Source of the DNA: Hymenoscyphus infarciens
Taxonomy: Eukaryota; Ascomycota; Leotiomycetes; Helotiales; Helotiaceae
Assembly (NCBI GenBank): GCA_001414345.1
Contig: LLCB01000057.1
Span: forward strand, 1 to 64,000
DNA length: 64,000 bases
Reading direction: 5' to 3'
The translations under genes and the position numbers were made by a program. The notes under the pieces are model-generated. The model did no database searches and was not told where the DNA came from. It saw only the letters and a program-made list of their open reading frames with translations. This document shows positions 1-11,809 of this stretch, piece after piece (position 1 is the first letter of the stretch; the number at the start of each line of letters is the position of its first letter).

Positions 1-3000
1 TCTCTATAAGTATTAGTATTATTATACTCTTTATTTAATAAAGACTAAATAGTCTCTATTAAATAGAAACTATATTTCTACGAGTATTAGTATTATTATA
101 GTCTTTATTTAATAAAGACTAAATAGTATTTATTAAATAAATACTAAATAGTCTCTATTAAATAAAGACTAAATAGTTTTTATTAAATAGAAACTATATC
201 TCTATAAGTATTAGTATTATTATAGTCTCTATTAAATAAAGACTAAATTCTTTCTATTAAATAGAAACTATATCCTTATAAGTATTTATATTATTATACT
301 CTTTATTTAATAAAGACTAAATAGTCTCTATTAAATAAAGACTAAATAGTCTCTATTAAATAAAGACTAAATAGTTTCTATTAAATAGAAACTATATCTC
401 TATAAGTATTAGTATTATTATAGTCTTTATTTAATAAAGACTAAATAGTCTCTATTAAATAAAGACTAAATAGTTTATATTAAAAAGAAACTATATCTCT
501 ATAAGTATTAGTATTATTATACTCTTTATTTAATAAAGACTAAATAGTCTTTATTAAATAAAGACTAAATAGTTTCTATTAAATAGAAACTATATCTCTA
601 TAAGTATTAGGATTATTATAGTCTTTATTAAATAAAAACTAAATAGTCTCTATTATATAAAGACTAAATAGGTTCTATTAGATAGAAACTATATCTCTAT
701 AAGTATTAGTATTATTATAGTCTCTATTAAATAAAGACTAAATTCTTTCTATTAAATAGAAACTATATCCTTATAAGTATTTATATTATTATACTCTTTA
801 TTTAATAAAGACTAAATAGTCTCTATTAAATAAAGACTAAATAGTCTCTATTAAATAAAGACTAAATAGTTTCTATTAAATAGAAACTATATCTCTATAA
901 GTATTAGTATTATTATAGTCTTTATTTAATAAAGACTAAATAGTCTCTATTAAATAAAGACTAAATAGTTTATATTAAAAAGAAACTATATCTCTATAAG
1001 TATTAGTATTATTATACTCTTTATTTAATAAAGACTAAATAGTCTTTATTAAATAAAGACTAAATAGTTTCTATTAAATAGAAACTATATCTCTATAAGT
1101 ATTAGGATTATTATAGTCTTTATTAAATAAAAACTAAATAGTCTCTATTATATAAAGACTAAATAGTTTCTATTAAATAGAAACTATATCTCTATAAGTA
1201 TTAGTATTATTATAGTCTTTATTAAATAAAGACTAAATAGTCTTTATTAAATAAAGATTAAATACTTTCTATTAAATAGAAACTATATCTCTAAAAGTAT
1301 TAGTATTATTATAGTCTTTATTTAATAAAGACTAAATAGTCTCTATTAAATAAAGACTAAATACTTTCTATTAAATAGAAACTATATCTCTAAAAGTATT
1401 AGTATTATTATAGTCTTTATTTAATAAAGACTAAATAGTCTCTATTAAATAAAGACTAAATAGTTTCTATTAAATAGAAACTATATCTCTATAAGTATTA
1501 GTATTATTATAGTCTTTATTAAATAAAGTCTAAATAGTTTCTATTAAATAGAAACTATATCTCTATAAGTATTAGTATTATTATAGTCTTTATTTAATAA
1601 AGACTAAATAGTCTTTATTAAATAAAGACTAAATAGTTTCTATTAAATAGAGACTATATTTCTAAGTATTTTAATATATTTATACTCTTTATTTAATAGA
1701 AACTAAATAGTTTCTTTTAAATAGAGACTATATTTCTAAGTACTTTAGTATAATTATACTCTTTATTTAATAGAAACTATATCTTTATAAGTATTAGTAT
1801 TATTATAGTCTTTATTAAATAAAGACTATATAGTCTTTATTAAATTAAGACTATATTTATAAATACTTTAGTATAATTATACTATTTATTTAATAGAAAC
1901 TAAATAGTTTCTATTAAATAAAGACTAAATAGTTTCTATTAAATAGAGACTATATTTCTAAGTAATTTAAGATAATTATACTCTTTATTTAATAGAAACT
2001 AAATAGTCTTTAATAAAGATAGACTAAATAGTTTCTATTAAATAGAGACTATATTTCTAAGTATTTTAAGATAATTATACTCTTTATTTAATAGAAACTA
2101 AATAGTCTTTAGTAAAGATAGACTAAATAGTTTCTATTAAATAGAGACTATATTTCTAAGTATTTTAAGATAATTATACTCTTTATTTAATAGAAACTAA
2201 ATAGTCTTTATTAAAGATAGACTAAATAGTTTCTATTAAGTAGAGACTATATTTCTAGATATTTTAATATAATTATACTCTTTATTTAATAAAGACTAAA
2301 TAGTCTCTATTAAATAAAGACTAAATAGTTTCTATTAAATAGAAACTATATTTCTACGAGTATTAGTATTATTATAGTCTTTATTAAATAAAGACTAAAT
2401 AGTTTCTATTAAATAGAAACTATATTACTAAAAGTATTAGTATTATTATAGTCTTTATTTAATAAAGACTAAATAGTCTCTATTAAATAAAGACTAAATA
2501 GTTTCTATTAAATAGAAACTATATTTCTACTAGTATTAGTATTATTATAGTCTTTATTAAATAAAGACTAAATAGTCTCTATTAAATAAAGACTAAATAG
2601 TTTCTATTAAATAGAAACTATATTTCTAAGTATTTTTAAATAAATTCCCTCTTATTTAATAGAAACTAAATAGTTTCTATTAAATAGAGACTATATATCT
2701 AAGAAATCTAGTATTATTAAAGTTTTTATTAAATAAAGACTAAATAGTCTCTATTAAGTAGAAACTATATTTCTATAAACTTTAATATTATTATAATCTT
2801 TATTTAATAAAAACTAAATAGTCTCTATTAAATAAAGACTAAATAATATCTATTAAATAGAAACTATATTTCTTTAGTATTCTTATAGTCTTTATTTAAT
2901 AAAGACTAAATAGTATCTATTAAATAGAAACTATATTTCTTTAGTATTATTATAGTCTTTATTAAATAAAGACTAAATAGTCTCTATTAAATAAAGACTA
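1..3000. repeat. AT-rich palindromic satellite
   Basis: The whole block is built from a few modules repeated in tandem. These are 21 bp near-palindromes with 9 bp arms around TAA or TTA (AGTCTTTAT...ATAAAGACT and AGTTTCTAT...ATAGAAACT) joined by linkers such as ATCTCTATAAGTATTAGTATTATT. A higher-order unit is visible: the text from about 226 recurs from 721, and a rare variant with GATTATTATAG at 611 recurs at 1106, both 495 bp apart. Order becomes looser after about 1650. There is no ORF on either strand and almost no G or C outside the arms. RIP may have contributed to the composition. It ends abruptly at about 3000, where normal-GC sequence begins. A subtelomeric or pericentromeric satellite fits, but the position on the chromosome cannot be seen. 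Confidence 0.95.
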
Positions 3001-3162
3001 TCTAACACACTGATCCTTAGTCTTGAGACCTATCTAGGGTTAGATCTTAGTATTCCGCGCGTCTCTTAAATGGCTTATCCTCAGTTAACTCTACATGCGT
3101 GAGGTGGTTGACTTCGTCCTTTTGAGATCTGCTGTACTTAGGACAATGTTATCTATCAATCC

Positions 3163-3510
3163 CTAAACCTTTGCATCTCTATGAGGCCAACACACTCTGT
3201 TGGGACTGAGAAATAGAGTCTGGGGAAGCTTAGTGGGCTTCTTTGGTCGTTCGTAAAGACGTGCTAACCGTGTTGGGGCTATCAGTAGGCTGTATACGAC
3301 TGTCATCGAATGTCTTGTCTCTCGCAAAAGACAAGAAATGTCGTCCAAACACTTGGTAACATATTTCGTATTTTCCCAACAACTGGTATGATCACGAATT
3401 AGAAATGGAGAGTTTGAATGGCCAAGTCTCCTACCTGGAGCAGATATCTCTTTCGCTGCCTGAGTAAACGAGAAGGCTCCGAAGAAAAGCAGAAAGCAGA
3501 AACCCCACAT
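3163..3510 (-). pseudogene. possible relic of small secreted CFEM-like protein
   Basis: The ORF opens with a good signal peptide (MWGFCFLLFFGAFSFTQA, residues 1-18). It continues into a Cys pattern, CWENTKYVTKCLDDISCL (residues 44-61), that resembles the first half of CFEM-like fungal secreted proteins. In that family the next residues should include another Cys and a Tyr/Cys-rich stretch. Here the expected Cys appears one frame away, just after a TTTT run, and the remaining residues (ending at Val115) look non-coding. I therefore read it as a truncated or frameshifted relic. An unrecognised intron could instead restore the frame, but I did not find one. It lies between the satellite and the first housekeeping gene. 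The link to CFEM rests on my memory of the motif and needs a profile search. Confidence 0.35.
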
Positions 3511-4059
3511 TGTTGCTCGATGGAGTTGTGATGAGGGTCCAGAGATGTTGCTGGTTAGTATCGTGATAATATTGGAATGGAACGAGTGGACATCGACGAA
3601 TGCGAAAGGTAAAGAAAGAGATTTCCAAAAGGAAGAAGTGGTTCCAAAAAGAGAAGACCAAAAGAGGGCTGGGTCAGGTCAGGTCAGTAAAGACAGTTCA
3701 ATCGAATCCGGGTCGCAGAAAGTGAGTGTCGATGGGCGTTAGTCGTTGGGTGTTTTGTTTTGAAAAGAAAGCAAGCTGGGAGTAGAAGTGGAGGGCATCT
3801 TGGCTGGCCGAGAAACCCCCCAACGGCAGTCGCGACCAGACAGCGTGGCGGTCTCAAACTCGGGTTGAGGTGAGGGCACCTTCCAAGTTTGATTCAAACC
3901 ATAACTCTAGCCTATTTTCAAGGTTCTGTCTCGGTTCGGCATGCCTAGGTGAGCGGGGAGATTATTGAAGGAACTTTCGGAAGGTACTTGCGGGTTCAAA
4001 CATAACTCAACTGCGGCAAAATTGATAGGCAAATGGGTATCATTTTTCTCTCTCGTTTC
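3511..4059. other. intergenic, no gene seen
   Basis: This is normal-GC sequence between the CFEM-like relic and the 3' end of the CMS1-like gene. Only short ORFs without coding character are present. Confidence 0.6.
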
Positions 4060-4993
4060 CTAGTAAAATAAGAGTTGTATGCCGTTCTCTGCTGAATATT
4101 TATCCTTGAACACTGTCTGATTGAGCCAAAGCATCAGTGGTACTTGGGTCTCCTTCATGTCTAAAACTCCCCTCTTTTTGACATCTATGTGCGAAGCATC
4201 AATCACAATTCTCTCCAATCTATCAACATCCAAGGCACCTGTAATTAATTAGCCCGTGGTTCTTGACTGAGGGTAGAGCTTGTAAACAAACCATCATCCA
4301 TAAGGTCCTTTAATCGTGTTGGTGTGCCCACAGCAATACCCGTTCTTGTTGATTTAAGAAACTTGACTGAATCTTGGAGCTTGATGTGTTTTGCAAACAG
4401 CTTGGCTACCGTTGCATCTTTCGTCTGGAATTTCCGCATTATCCTTGCAATTTCCGCCGCTCTCAACCCGGCCGCTGTAACCACGATTGTATGAGGAGCA
4501 CCATTCTTCTTCGAGGCTGACCATAACTTGGTTGAATTTCCAGCAAACTTCTCCAAAAACCCGGGGAGATTATCGAGCGTCCTTAGCTTGTCCCACGAAG
4601 TTGTATCTTGTATTTCATTTGCTGCAAAAGAAAAGAATTAGCCACGAAAGCTACCATCATTTCGGGAGACACCAAACCTGGGATATATTTATCTTCCAAC
4701 TCTATCGAACTGAGATCGCTCTCGAATTTCCGGGTCTTCTGAGCAATGTAATCGGAAACTAGTTGATTGTCCATATTTGCAAAAGCGGTATTGATTCCTG
4801 CCTCGAGATCCAACCCATCGTCCGCATCGCGCTTCGCCTTCTTGCTCTTTGCCTTCTTTGCTCCTTCTTTTGGGGCGACTTGGACTTTCGTTCCTCGCTT
4901 TCTCTTTTTCGAGATTGGTGCGCTGCTAGTTTCCGCTTCGGGTGTCGCACTCAGTCTTTCGGCCAATGGCTCTTGTAAATCTTCGCTGGGCAT
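4060..4993 (-). CDS. CMS1: CMS1-like 90S pre-ribosome factor
   Basis: Three exons on the minus strand: 4993-4678, 4621-4292 and 4238-4060, giving 274 residues. Introns are 56 and 53 bp and keep frame. The N-terminus is Lys/Glu-rich with basic stretches (KKRKRGTK near residue 29; KKAKSKKAKR) that suggest nuclear or nucleolar targeting. Family-typical motifs follow: TIVVTAAGLRAAEIARIMR, then GTPTRLKDLMDDG, and a C-terminal block RIVIDASHIDVKKRGVLDM followed by a Leu/Trp segment and a Tyr end. The motifs resemble helicase motifs, but no ATPase P-loop is seen, as in Cms1 proteins. Yeast Cms1 is a component of the U3-containing 90S pre-ribosome; that role is assigned by family. The gene is head-to-head with CENP-T, with 288 bp between the start codons. 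Identification is from conserved motifs, not a database search. Confidence 0.88.
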
Positions 4994-5281
4994 TTTGGTG
5001 AGTGGTTGTGTGTTGTGAAAAGTGGTCGCTTTTCGCTCGAGCTTGTGGGCGACTTGTAATTTTTGGCAGATTTTAAGTTATCCGTACACCGCCTTCAAAC
5101 TAGGCTTAGTGCGGGGAACTCTTGGCGAGATCAGTCGCGTTTTCTGGGGAAGGTCCGACGCGACTAAACATCGTCATGAAATCAGGGACTCTTTCAATGA
5201 TCAGTTGATGCAACCTTTCCAACGCCAATCTCCGGAATTCTCGATCTCGAGTCTACAGTCTATGACCGATTTCAAACCGCC
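4994..5281. promoter_or_regulatory. shared divergent promoter CMS1/CENP-T
   Basis: These 288 bp separate two oppositely transcribed start codons, so both genes must be driven from here. I see no convincing TATA box or named factor site. Confidence 0.55.
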
Positions 5282-7073
5282 ATGTCGGCCAAGAAGGGTT
5301 CTGGCCAAAGTGCCATTAACAGGAATGTCAACAACCTCTCGTTCAAACCAAAAATCACCCCCAGGAATTCGGACTCCGAAGTCGCAACAAAAGAGACACC
5401 ATACGAGACTCTACGCCAACTAGCAAATATCCAGAAACCTACAACACCCCGTCGTGCCTCCAGTGCTGGTCCAGTTTTATCCCCAAGCCATCGCTCTGTG
5501 CGTCGAACACCGGGAACTGCCCAAGCACGAACACCTGGAGGCGCAACGAGGTACGGCGGATCTGCCAGAAAGCCAATTGCTGTTACACCGCATGGGAGGG
5601 CTGCCCAGCGCGAACTCGAAGCCAGGAGAGCGGGGTTGACACCAGGAAAGGATAGAAGGAAAAGCGGACGACAGCAGAGGGAAACACCAAGGGATACATT
5701 GAGGGCTCTCAGTCGATTGTTGGCGCCCAAAACACAACCTGTTGTTCGGACACCACCTGGTGCGAAAACGCTACCGAAGAAGCATGCTTTGCCGGAATTT
5801 GAGGATGATGACGATGGATTTGAGCTTCAGCGCCCACGATTATCACTACCCATAGGAGAAGAAAGCGATGAGGATAATGACGAGGATGAGAGTTTACTGC
5901 TCCCCCCTCGCTCTGCAGGCCTGGAAGATGAGGATTTCACTGTCCAGTCTGTTGAGCTTGGCCGAAGAGCTCGGAGTGAGCAGCCACTTAGTCGACTATC
6001 TAGGGGAAGTCTTGGAAGCATTCGTATGAGTGATCGATTTGGTGATTTGAGTCCATTCGGATTGGAGAGATATGGTGATGATTTTAGCGTTCTTGGGCCC
6101 GCTGGCTACGACGATGAAGATATGAATGATATGGCAGGGCCACCAGAGTGAGTTTTTCTACTACTTTCTTGACCAAGCTCAACGCTAATAGCCACAGTGA
6201 CAATACGGAAACCCTAAATCTTGGCCTGGGCCGAGGAATGCATTCGCTACAATCTGACAACGACGACATTCGACCCTCGGGATTTACAGGAGACGACACG
6301 GAAAACACATTTCTCTTTACTGTGCCCCCAAGAGAGGCATCAGAAGAGCCAATTGATGAAACTTCTGGGTTTCCGGACTTACCAGTTCTAAACGAAACCG
6401 AGGCTAAAGAGGATATGGAGATCCAGCTAAACGACGATAATATGAACGAAACATCAATAATGGATGAGCCAGTGGACGATGTAAATGAGCCTGAAGTGGA
6501 TGAACCTGCATCTCCCGAGGATGCAACACAAGCTTTAGAAATAGACACCAGCATACAAGATACTACCATGGGAGACTTTGAGATTACAAGTCATGTAAGG
6601 AGTAAAGCTGGCTCAAAAAAGAAGGTAAAGGTATCAAAACATGGAATACAATATCCTTCACTTCCAGCTGGCGTTGTGAAAAAATTAGCCACGGCCTTTG
6701 CGCGAATGGGTGGGAACAGCAAGGCCAAGATCAACAAGGAAACTCTGGATGCTATTATGCAAGCTTCTGATTGGTTTTTCGAGCAAGCCAGTGATGATTT
6801 GGGAGCTTATGCTCAGCATGCCGGGAGGAAAACAATTGATGAAAGCGATGTGGTCACTCTTATGGCGAGGTATGTTTGAAGTATACAATGCTTTTGTTAA
6901 TTGATGGCTAATTGGTGAAAAGGCAACGACAAACGAATGCAAATACGACCCCTTTTTCCCTGGCTCAGAAATATCTGCCCCGGGAGCTTTTACAAGAATT
7001 GCGAATGGTTCCTCCACCGAAGTTGAAGAAAACCAGGAAATTAGCAACCGTTCAGGAAGAAGAAGATGGTTGA
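5282..7073 (+). CDS. CENP-T: CENP-T, histone-fold kinetochore protein
   Basis: Exons 5282-6147, 6198-6869 and 6923-7073 encode 562 residues; introns are 50 and 53 bp. The N-terminal half is long, basic and Ser/Thr/Pro-rich with many TP sites (for example RRTPGTAQARTPGG), then acidic patches. This fits the disordered arm that recruits the Ndc80 complex in this family after CDK phosphorylation. The histone fold is near residues 440-515 and begins at YPSLPAGVVKKLATAFARMG. It carries the diagnostic DWFFEQASDDLGAYAQHAGR and KTIDESDVVTLMAR motifs. The third exon completes it with RQRQTN and a basic tail. CENP-T pairs with CENP-W in the inner kinetochore; no CENP-W gene is in this window. The start was chosen at the first ATG in a good context (GCCATGTCG). 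Confidence 0.93.
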
Positions 7074-7731
7074 AAGCCCCACTTCTCGCAATGAGATCGA
7101 AAGTATTTATTGGAACCAGTTTTGATCACGAACGACTGGTGTTTTGATGTTCTGACCACCCAAAACGTCCTCCACATTATTTGACCAAGTTCACCATGAT
7201 TGGGATGGTTTGGAGCCCCAGACGTGATAAGCCTTCCTGGAACAAAATCTCGACATTCAACAGTTCTCTTGTTTGTGAGTTGAAGAAGTCAATAAAATGA
7301 TCCGGCACACCCATAAAGTAGTCGCAAGAAGTTGTACCAGTCACTCGATATCACTTTCAGGGATGTGATATACTTCAAGTCCACATGAGCAGTTATTTAT
7401 CTAGCCCAAGCGCAAGCATGGCCCCGAAAAGGGTTAGAATAACGACAGAAACCACGTTTTGGAATTGGACCATCATAGGTCTAGAGCCAAAGCGAAATCG
7501 TTCCCGGGCCATCTTGGTACCTACACGAGGGTCATTTTTAAGATGGCCCTACATGAGCAATTAATTCATGTAAGATACAGTTGAAATCCCGAGGGGTTTT
7601 GCACAAAATAAAAGGGGACTTTCCTCACAGTATGGACCACCTTGCTCAACTGTACTCCTGCTGGGAGTAGTTCAAGTGATGTACATTATTTTTGTACAAT
7701 AGATCCATAATTTACAACCCAACCAATTTTT
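7074..7731. other. intergenic between convergent genes
   Basis: These 658 bp separate the converging 3' ends of CENP-T and SURF1. They must hold both 3' UTRs and terminators. No ORF or repeat of note. Confidence 0.6.
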
Positions 7732-8849
7732 TCATGACCACTCTTTATTTTGTCGTACACGACGTGAAACCTCCTTTGGTGGTTTCTTCACAACCATCCA
7801 TAACATGACAGATGTAGCTGCTGCTAGAGCATACCTAAGAAAAGAGTAAGTATAAATTTGATAGATGGCGTCATAAATACTAACCAAGTAAATATATACT
7901 GGGCATGAGTATTCCTGAGATTGACCTCAGCTGGTCTTCCGATTGGAATTCCTCTCGCCTCTCGGTCCCAAGCTTTCATAAGATCAGCCTCTAAATGCAG
8001 AGTTAGTATATTCTTCCTTCACAAGAAAAGGTAGACAAACCCATAGTTTCTTCAACCCACACAGCCTGACTACCCGTCAACTCAGCCATCTGCTTCACAT
8101 CCGGGAAATAAAACTCCTGCGTCTGCGGACTATTATCCGGCGTAAATATATTCTTCTTCCACGGTTCCCTCAACAACCCCTCCACCGTAACCACACCCTG
8201 TGGCAAACCATCCGGCCTACTCCCCTGCTTCTTAAACTTCTTCGGTATCCAGCCTCTATTCACCAACACTGTTGTTCCCTTCCCGCCTCGCTCTAGTGGT
8301 GTGATTACTAGATATCCATCGTTTCCATCGTGCATTCGGGGGCCTATTAACATTTCTTGGTCGTGCCGGAATGTGCCTGTTGCGAAGATGCGGCGGTAGT
8401 CGAAGTCGTGGATTGCGGAGGGGTCGATGTGTGGTGGGAGGGGGAGGGGGTCCCGGACGAGACGGTCCTCGAATTTGGCTATTAGTTTGGATTTCCAGTC
8501 TAGTCTTTGGACTTGCCATGTTCCCAGGGCGAAGGCTGTGATGGGGATTAATGCTAGAGGGGGGTTTTGTTACTAGAGGTCAATTGAGGGGGCGGTGGAT
8601 GGATATACCTAGTATTATTAGTCCTGGACCATGTTTCTTTCCTCCTGCTCGTACCAAAACCGGCGGGTTATCTATCAGGGAGCTCCAGTTTGGATCGACA
8701 TCTGCAGGATTTGGTTTTGAAGCTCGAGATGCTGTTTTTGACAGATGTATATGTCGACAGGTTGGGCAATTGAACCGCAAATTTTGTGAGAGGGGTGATG
8801 CCCGGGCTGCCCTACCAAGCTGGCGGACAATAGGTTGCGATGTATTCAT
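7732..8849 (-). CDS. SHY1: SURF1/Shy1 cytochrome c oxidase assembly factor
   Basis: Four exons: 8849-8609, 8553-8041, 7990-7885 and 7834-7732, giving 320 residues; introns are 55, 50 and 50 bp. The N-terminus is Arg/Ser-rich without acidic residues (RQLGRAARASPLSQNLR), a plausible mitochondrial presequence. The first membrane segment runs from LIILALIPITAFALGTWQ at about residue 77, ending in the family's GTWQVQRL motif. The intermembrane-space domain contains VLVNRGWIPK and GLLREPWKKN. The second membrane helix follows the SURF1 signature NTHAQYIFTWYALAAA (about residues 275-290). Family role: assembly of cytochrome c oxidase in the inner mitochondrial membrane. It is divergent from the UBX gene, with a 235 bp gap. 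Identification is strong because both terminal signatures are present and joined in frame. Confidence 0.94.
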
Positions 8850-9084
8850 GATCGGTGGATTGAGCTTGTCTCCAAGCTGTCATGAGCCTTGAGGCTTTTG
8901 GGCTTTTGGGAAGTGAATGCAGATTATCTGCGATCTCGGGCCGGTTGTTCAAAGCCTCCGAGGCCGCCTACTTAGGACACCTCCCGCTCATCTAAGCCTA
9001 CAATACTCCAACAACATCACGACAACTCGATCAGTTTTTCATATTCCTGGATTACCTTTGCTGTTCTTTGCTTAAGCTCTCAAA
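8850..9084. promoter_or_regulatory. shared divergent promoter SURF1/UBX
   Basis: A 235 bp interval between two divergent start codons. It must contain both promoters. No specific element is recognised beyond a pyrimidine-rich stretch ahead of the UBX start. Confidence 0.5.
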
Positions 9085-10760
9085 ATGTTTTTTGATGGTC
9101 CATTAAACAGTGGAATTTCCCTTGCGGTCAAGGATTCCAAGCTCGTGGGTTGTTTTGTAACAGGTATGATATTGCCTCTCATCTTATCACTCTTAAAACG
9201 AACGCATCACTAACGACACTCTTTATAGATGATGGAGAAGAAAGCAAGCTATGGGAAACCGACTTCCTACAAGATCCGATTGTAAGTCCTTGGTCCGTGA
9301 GGCTGGAATAGCCCCTCTTACTAACTGGATATTCAGGTCAAATCGTTACTCTCAAGTCAAACTGTGCTTTTACGTCTCCTAGCAGGCTCTCAGGAAGCTG
9401 GTTTTCTGGCTGCTATTTTTCCGATACCTAAGACTCCGACTTTTGTTCTTATCAAGTAAGCTATTTCTACGTTGTCCTTAGCTCAAGGATATGAGATGAA
9501 AGTTGTCTCTCAAAGAAGCGGATTTCGTTTGTTTTTCAGCCTCAATTCTTGAATATATATAATGTCTTCTTATAAGCCCCCCTACTGACTTCATATTCAG
9601 TAATGGGGAACTCAAAGAGTACATGGCATCGGGAATCACTAAAGAGGAATTCCTCCGCCGCATCGGTGTAGCTTTCCAATCACAAGTCCCCGAAACGCCC
9701 TCCAGAATCGCCTCAGCATCCCGTAACCTACCCCGATCATTAAATGAAACCCAAGCTACATCCTCAATCACACCTACGACCTCGAGCAATACTCCTTCTC
9801 AACCAAAAGAGTCCACTACCCCCTCAGCAAATAAGAAAGGAAAACAGCCCGCCACAGAACCACCCCCAGTCCAATCCACCAAAAAAGAAGACCCCACCAA
9901 AAAAGTCGCCGACACAAAATACGCCCTCCAGCGAAAAAAAGAAATAGCAGACGCCCGCAAAGAACGAGACCGTATCCTCGCCCGTGTAGAAGCAGACAAA
10001 GCAGCGCGCCGTCACGAAGCTGAACTACGCTCCCAATCACGTTCCAACATCGCCGCTCACAAAACCGAAGAAGCCTCGAAATCCCAAACTAACGAAAGGC
10101 TCAAGCCAAAATATTCAGAATGTGCCCTCCAAATCCGGATGTTCGACGGCTCAACTATCCGCTCCAAATTCCCCTCCTCGGGAACCCTTCGCGAACATGT
10201 GAGGAAATGGGTAGATGAGAATTTGGAAGGTGATGTGCCTTATAATTTCAAGCAAGTCCTTACTCCGTTGCCGAATAAGGATATCTCTTTAAATGAGGAG
10301 GAACAGGATTTCCAGTATTTGGGTTTGACGCCTAGTGCCACTCTTATTTTGGTTCCGGTCAAGGAGTTTACGGGTGCTTACGAGGGCGGGGGAGCGACGG
10401 GCATTATTTACAAAGGGGCTTCTTTGGGGTACGGACTTATGGCAGGGGGTGTGGGATTGGTTACTGGGACTTTGGGGAGTATTTTTGGTTCTGGTGGTGC
10501 GACTGAGAGTGCGAGTGGGAATGCTCAACAGCAGGGCGGGGAGAGCAGTATGACTTCTGGATCTTCTGTCTCGGGGCCATCGAGGATCAAAGTTCGCACT
10601 CTGAGAGATCAGACTGCTGGCCAGGATGATCAGCAATTCTATAACGGGAATGCGGTATGTTCATACACTTCCATTTCCTCTTTAAAAGGGTTGGATGCTA
10701 ATATTTCTATAGTTGAATTTTGAACCTCGAAAGGACGACGAAAAGGACAAGGATAATTAA
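9085..10760 (+). CDS. UBX-domain protein, UBXN4/erasin-like
   Basis: Five exons: 9085-9163, 9229-9281, 9337-9455, 9601-10654 and 10713-10760, giving 450 residues. The first about 90 residues form a thioredoxin-like/UAS-type module starting MFFDGPLNSGISLAVKDSK and including VLLRLLAGSQEAGFLAAIFP. A charged, Lys/Glu-rich coiled coil covers about residues 160-235 (QRKKEIADARKERDRI). The UBX domain follows at about residues 255-345, with LQIRMFDGSTIRSKFP, the FKQVLTPLPNK loop and LGLTPSATLILVP. A glycine-rich hydrophobic stretch near residue 361 (GYGLMAGGVGLVTGTL) could insert in a membrane, as in UBXN4. UBX proteins recruit Cdc48/p97; an ER-associated degradation role is inference from the domain order. 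The 145 bp third intron is longer than its neighbours. Confidence 0.85.
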
Positions 10761-11121
10761 GCCCCGGCTCTTTTCCCAATCTCGGGGCGGTAGAATGTTT
10801 CGTACTTCAGTGATTAATTTCGGGGAAGCGAGCGCAATACCAGCTTGGTGTTTTTCGGCATAGGATTGGTGGTGGAGTTCGTAGTCTTATTGCCCAGCTC
10901 TCTCTCAGTGTATCTCCTCACTTTTATGTACAGTAACCCTTATCATAGTCATAATAACCAAAACCCTGAATCTTCTTCATCCTCAAGAAAATCACGTAAG
11001 AACCGAATCCAGGGCCTCCTCACCTGTGAACATTCATACAACCTCAACCTCTGGAAAATGGACTCGAAGTACTCGAACCTCCGCAGAGAACCATACTCAA
11101 CTCTATCCCAATATAATCTTA

Positions 11122-11809
11122 TCTCAGTTCCTCAGCTGCTTTTTCAGTAAACCTAATCTATATAACTTATATATATACTAACTTTTTTAATCTCTACTAT
11201 ATTTTTATTTTCACTTTTTTAGCTCATAGTATTATAGTAGATTAGATTTAGCTAGAGCGTCTAAAAGCTTCTAGTAATAGTTTTATTACGAAACGCTAAT
11301 AGTTTAGTATTAAGAATACTACTTCCTATATTATAAAAGTATATTAAAATAGTAAAAGTTCTATATAGAAAGGTTTATTATATTATAGTAAGCTGATTTT
11401 TAAAAAGAGACTTTATTATATATTAATATATATTCCAAAAAATAGTAAAAATAGTAAAAAACATAAAAATAAACTTCAGTTTTAAGGATTTTAGAAGATA
11501 TACGATTAGCTAAGTAAGTAGCTTATAAGTATTAATAGAAAAACTTCTATAGCTTAATTAGATATTTATCTAGTAAATAACGAGAGAGGATTTTAACCTA
11601 AGAGATTAGTTATTAAGATATTAATAGTCTAAATTAAAAGTGAAAAGACGTTTAGCACTAAAGCTCTTACTATACTATCTCAGACTCGTATAAAAGAAGT
11701 GTATTCCTTACTAATCCTCTATTAAGCTAGGCTTAATATACAATTTTTCTTAGCCCACTTTCTAAAAATGTCACGGCGGTTTATTATATGAGAGGCTGAG
11801 GAACTGGGA
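11122..11809. mobile_element. RIP-degraded 688 bp TIR element
   Basis: An AT-rich block with stops in all frames and almost no CpG runs from about 11150 to 11765. It is bounded by inverted repeats: TCTCAGTTCCTCAGC at 11122 and its inverse TCCCAGTTCCTCAGC ending at 11809. Both are followed internally by a similar TAAACC. A TA dinucleotide lies just outside each end (11120-11121 and 11810-11811). That would fit a Tc1/mariner-type MITE, but the superfamily is uncertain. The coincidence of the composition edge with the inverted repeats is the main support. No transposase is visible. Confidence 0.6.

Noticed and set aside
1..3000. CRISPR-like array
   Set aside because: Repeats are contiguous palindromes without unique spacers, and the window is eukaryotic.
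4487..4762. Plus-strand ORFs across the CMS1 locus
   Set aside because: Antisense shadows of the spliced minus-strand gene.
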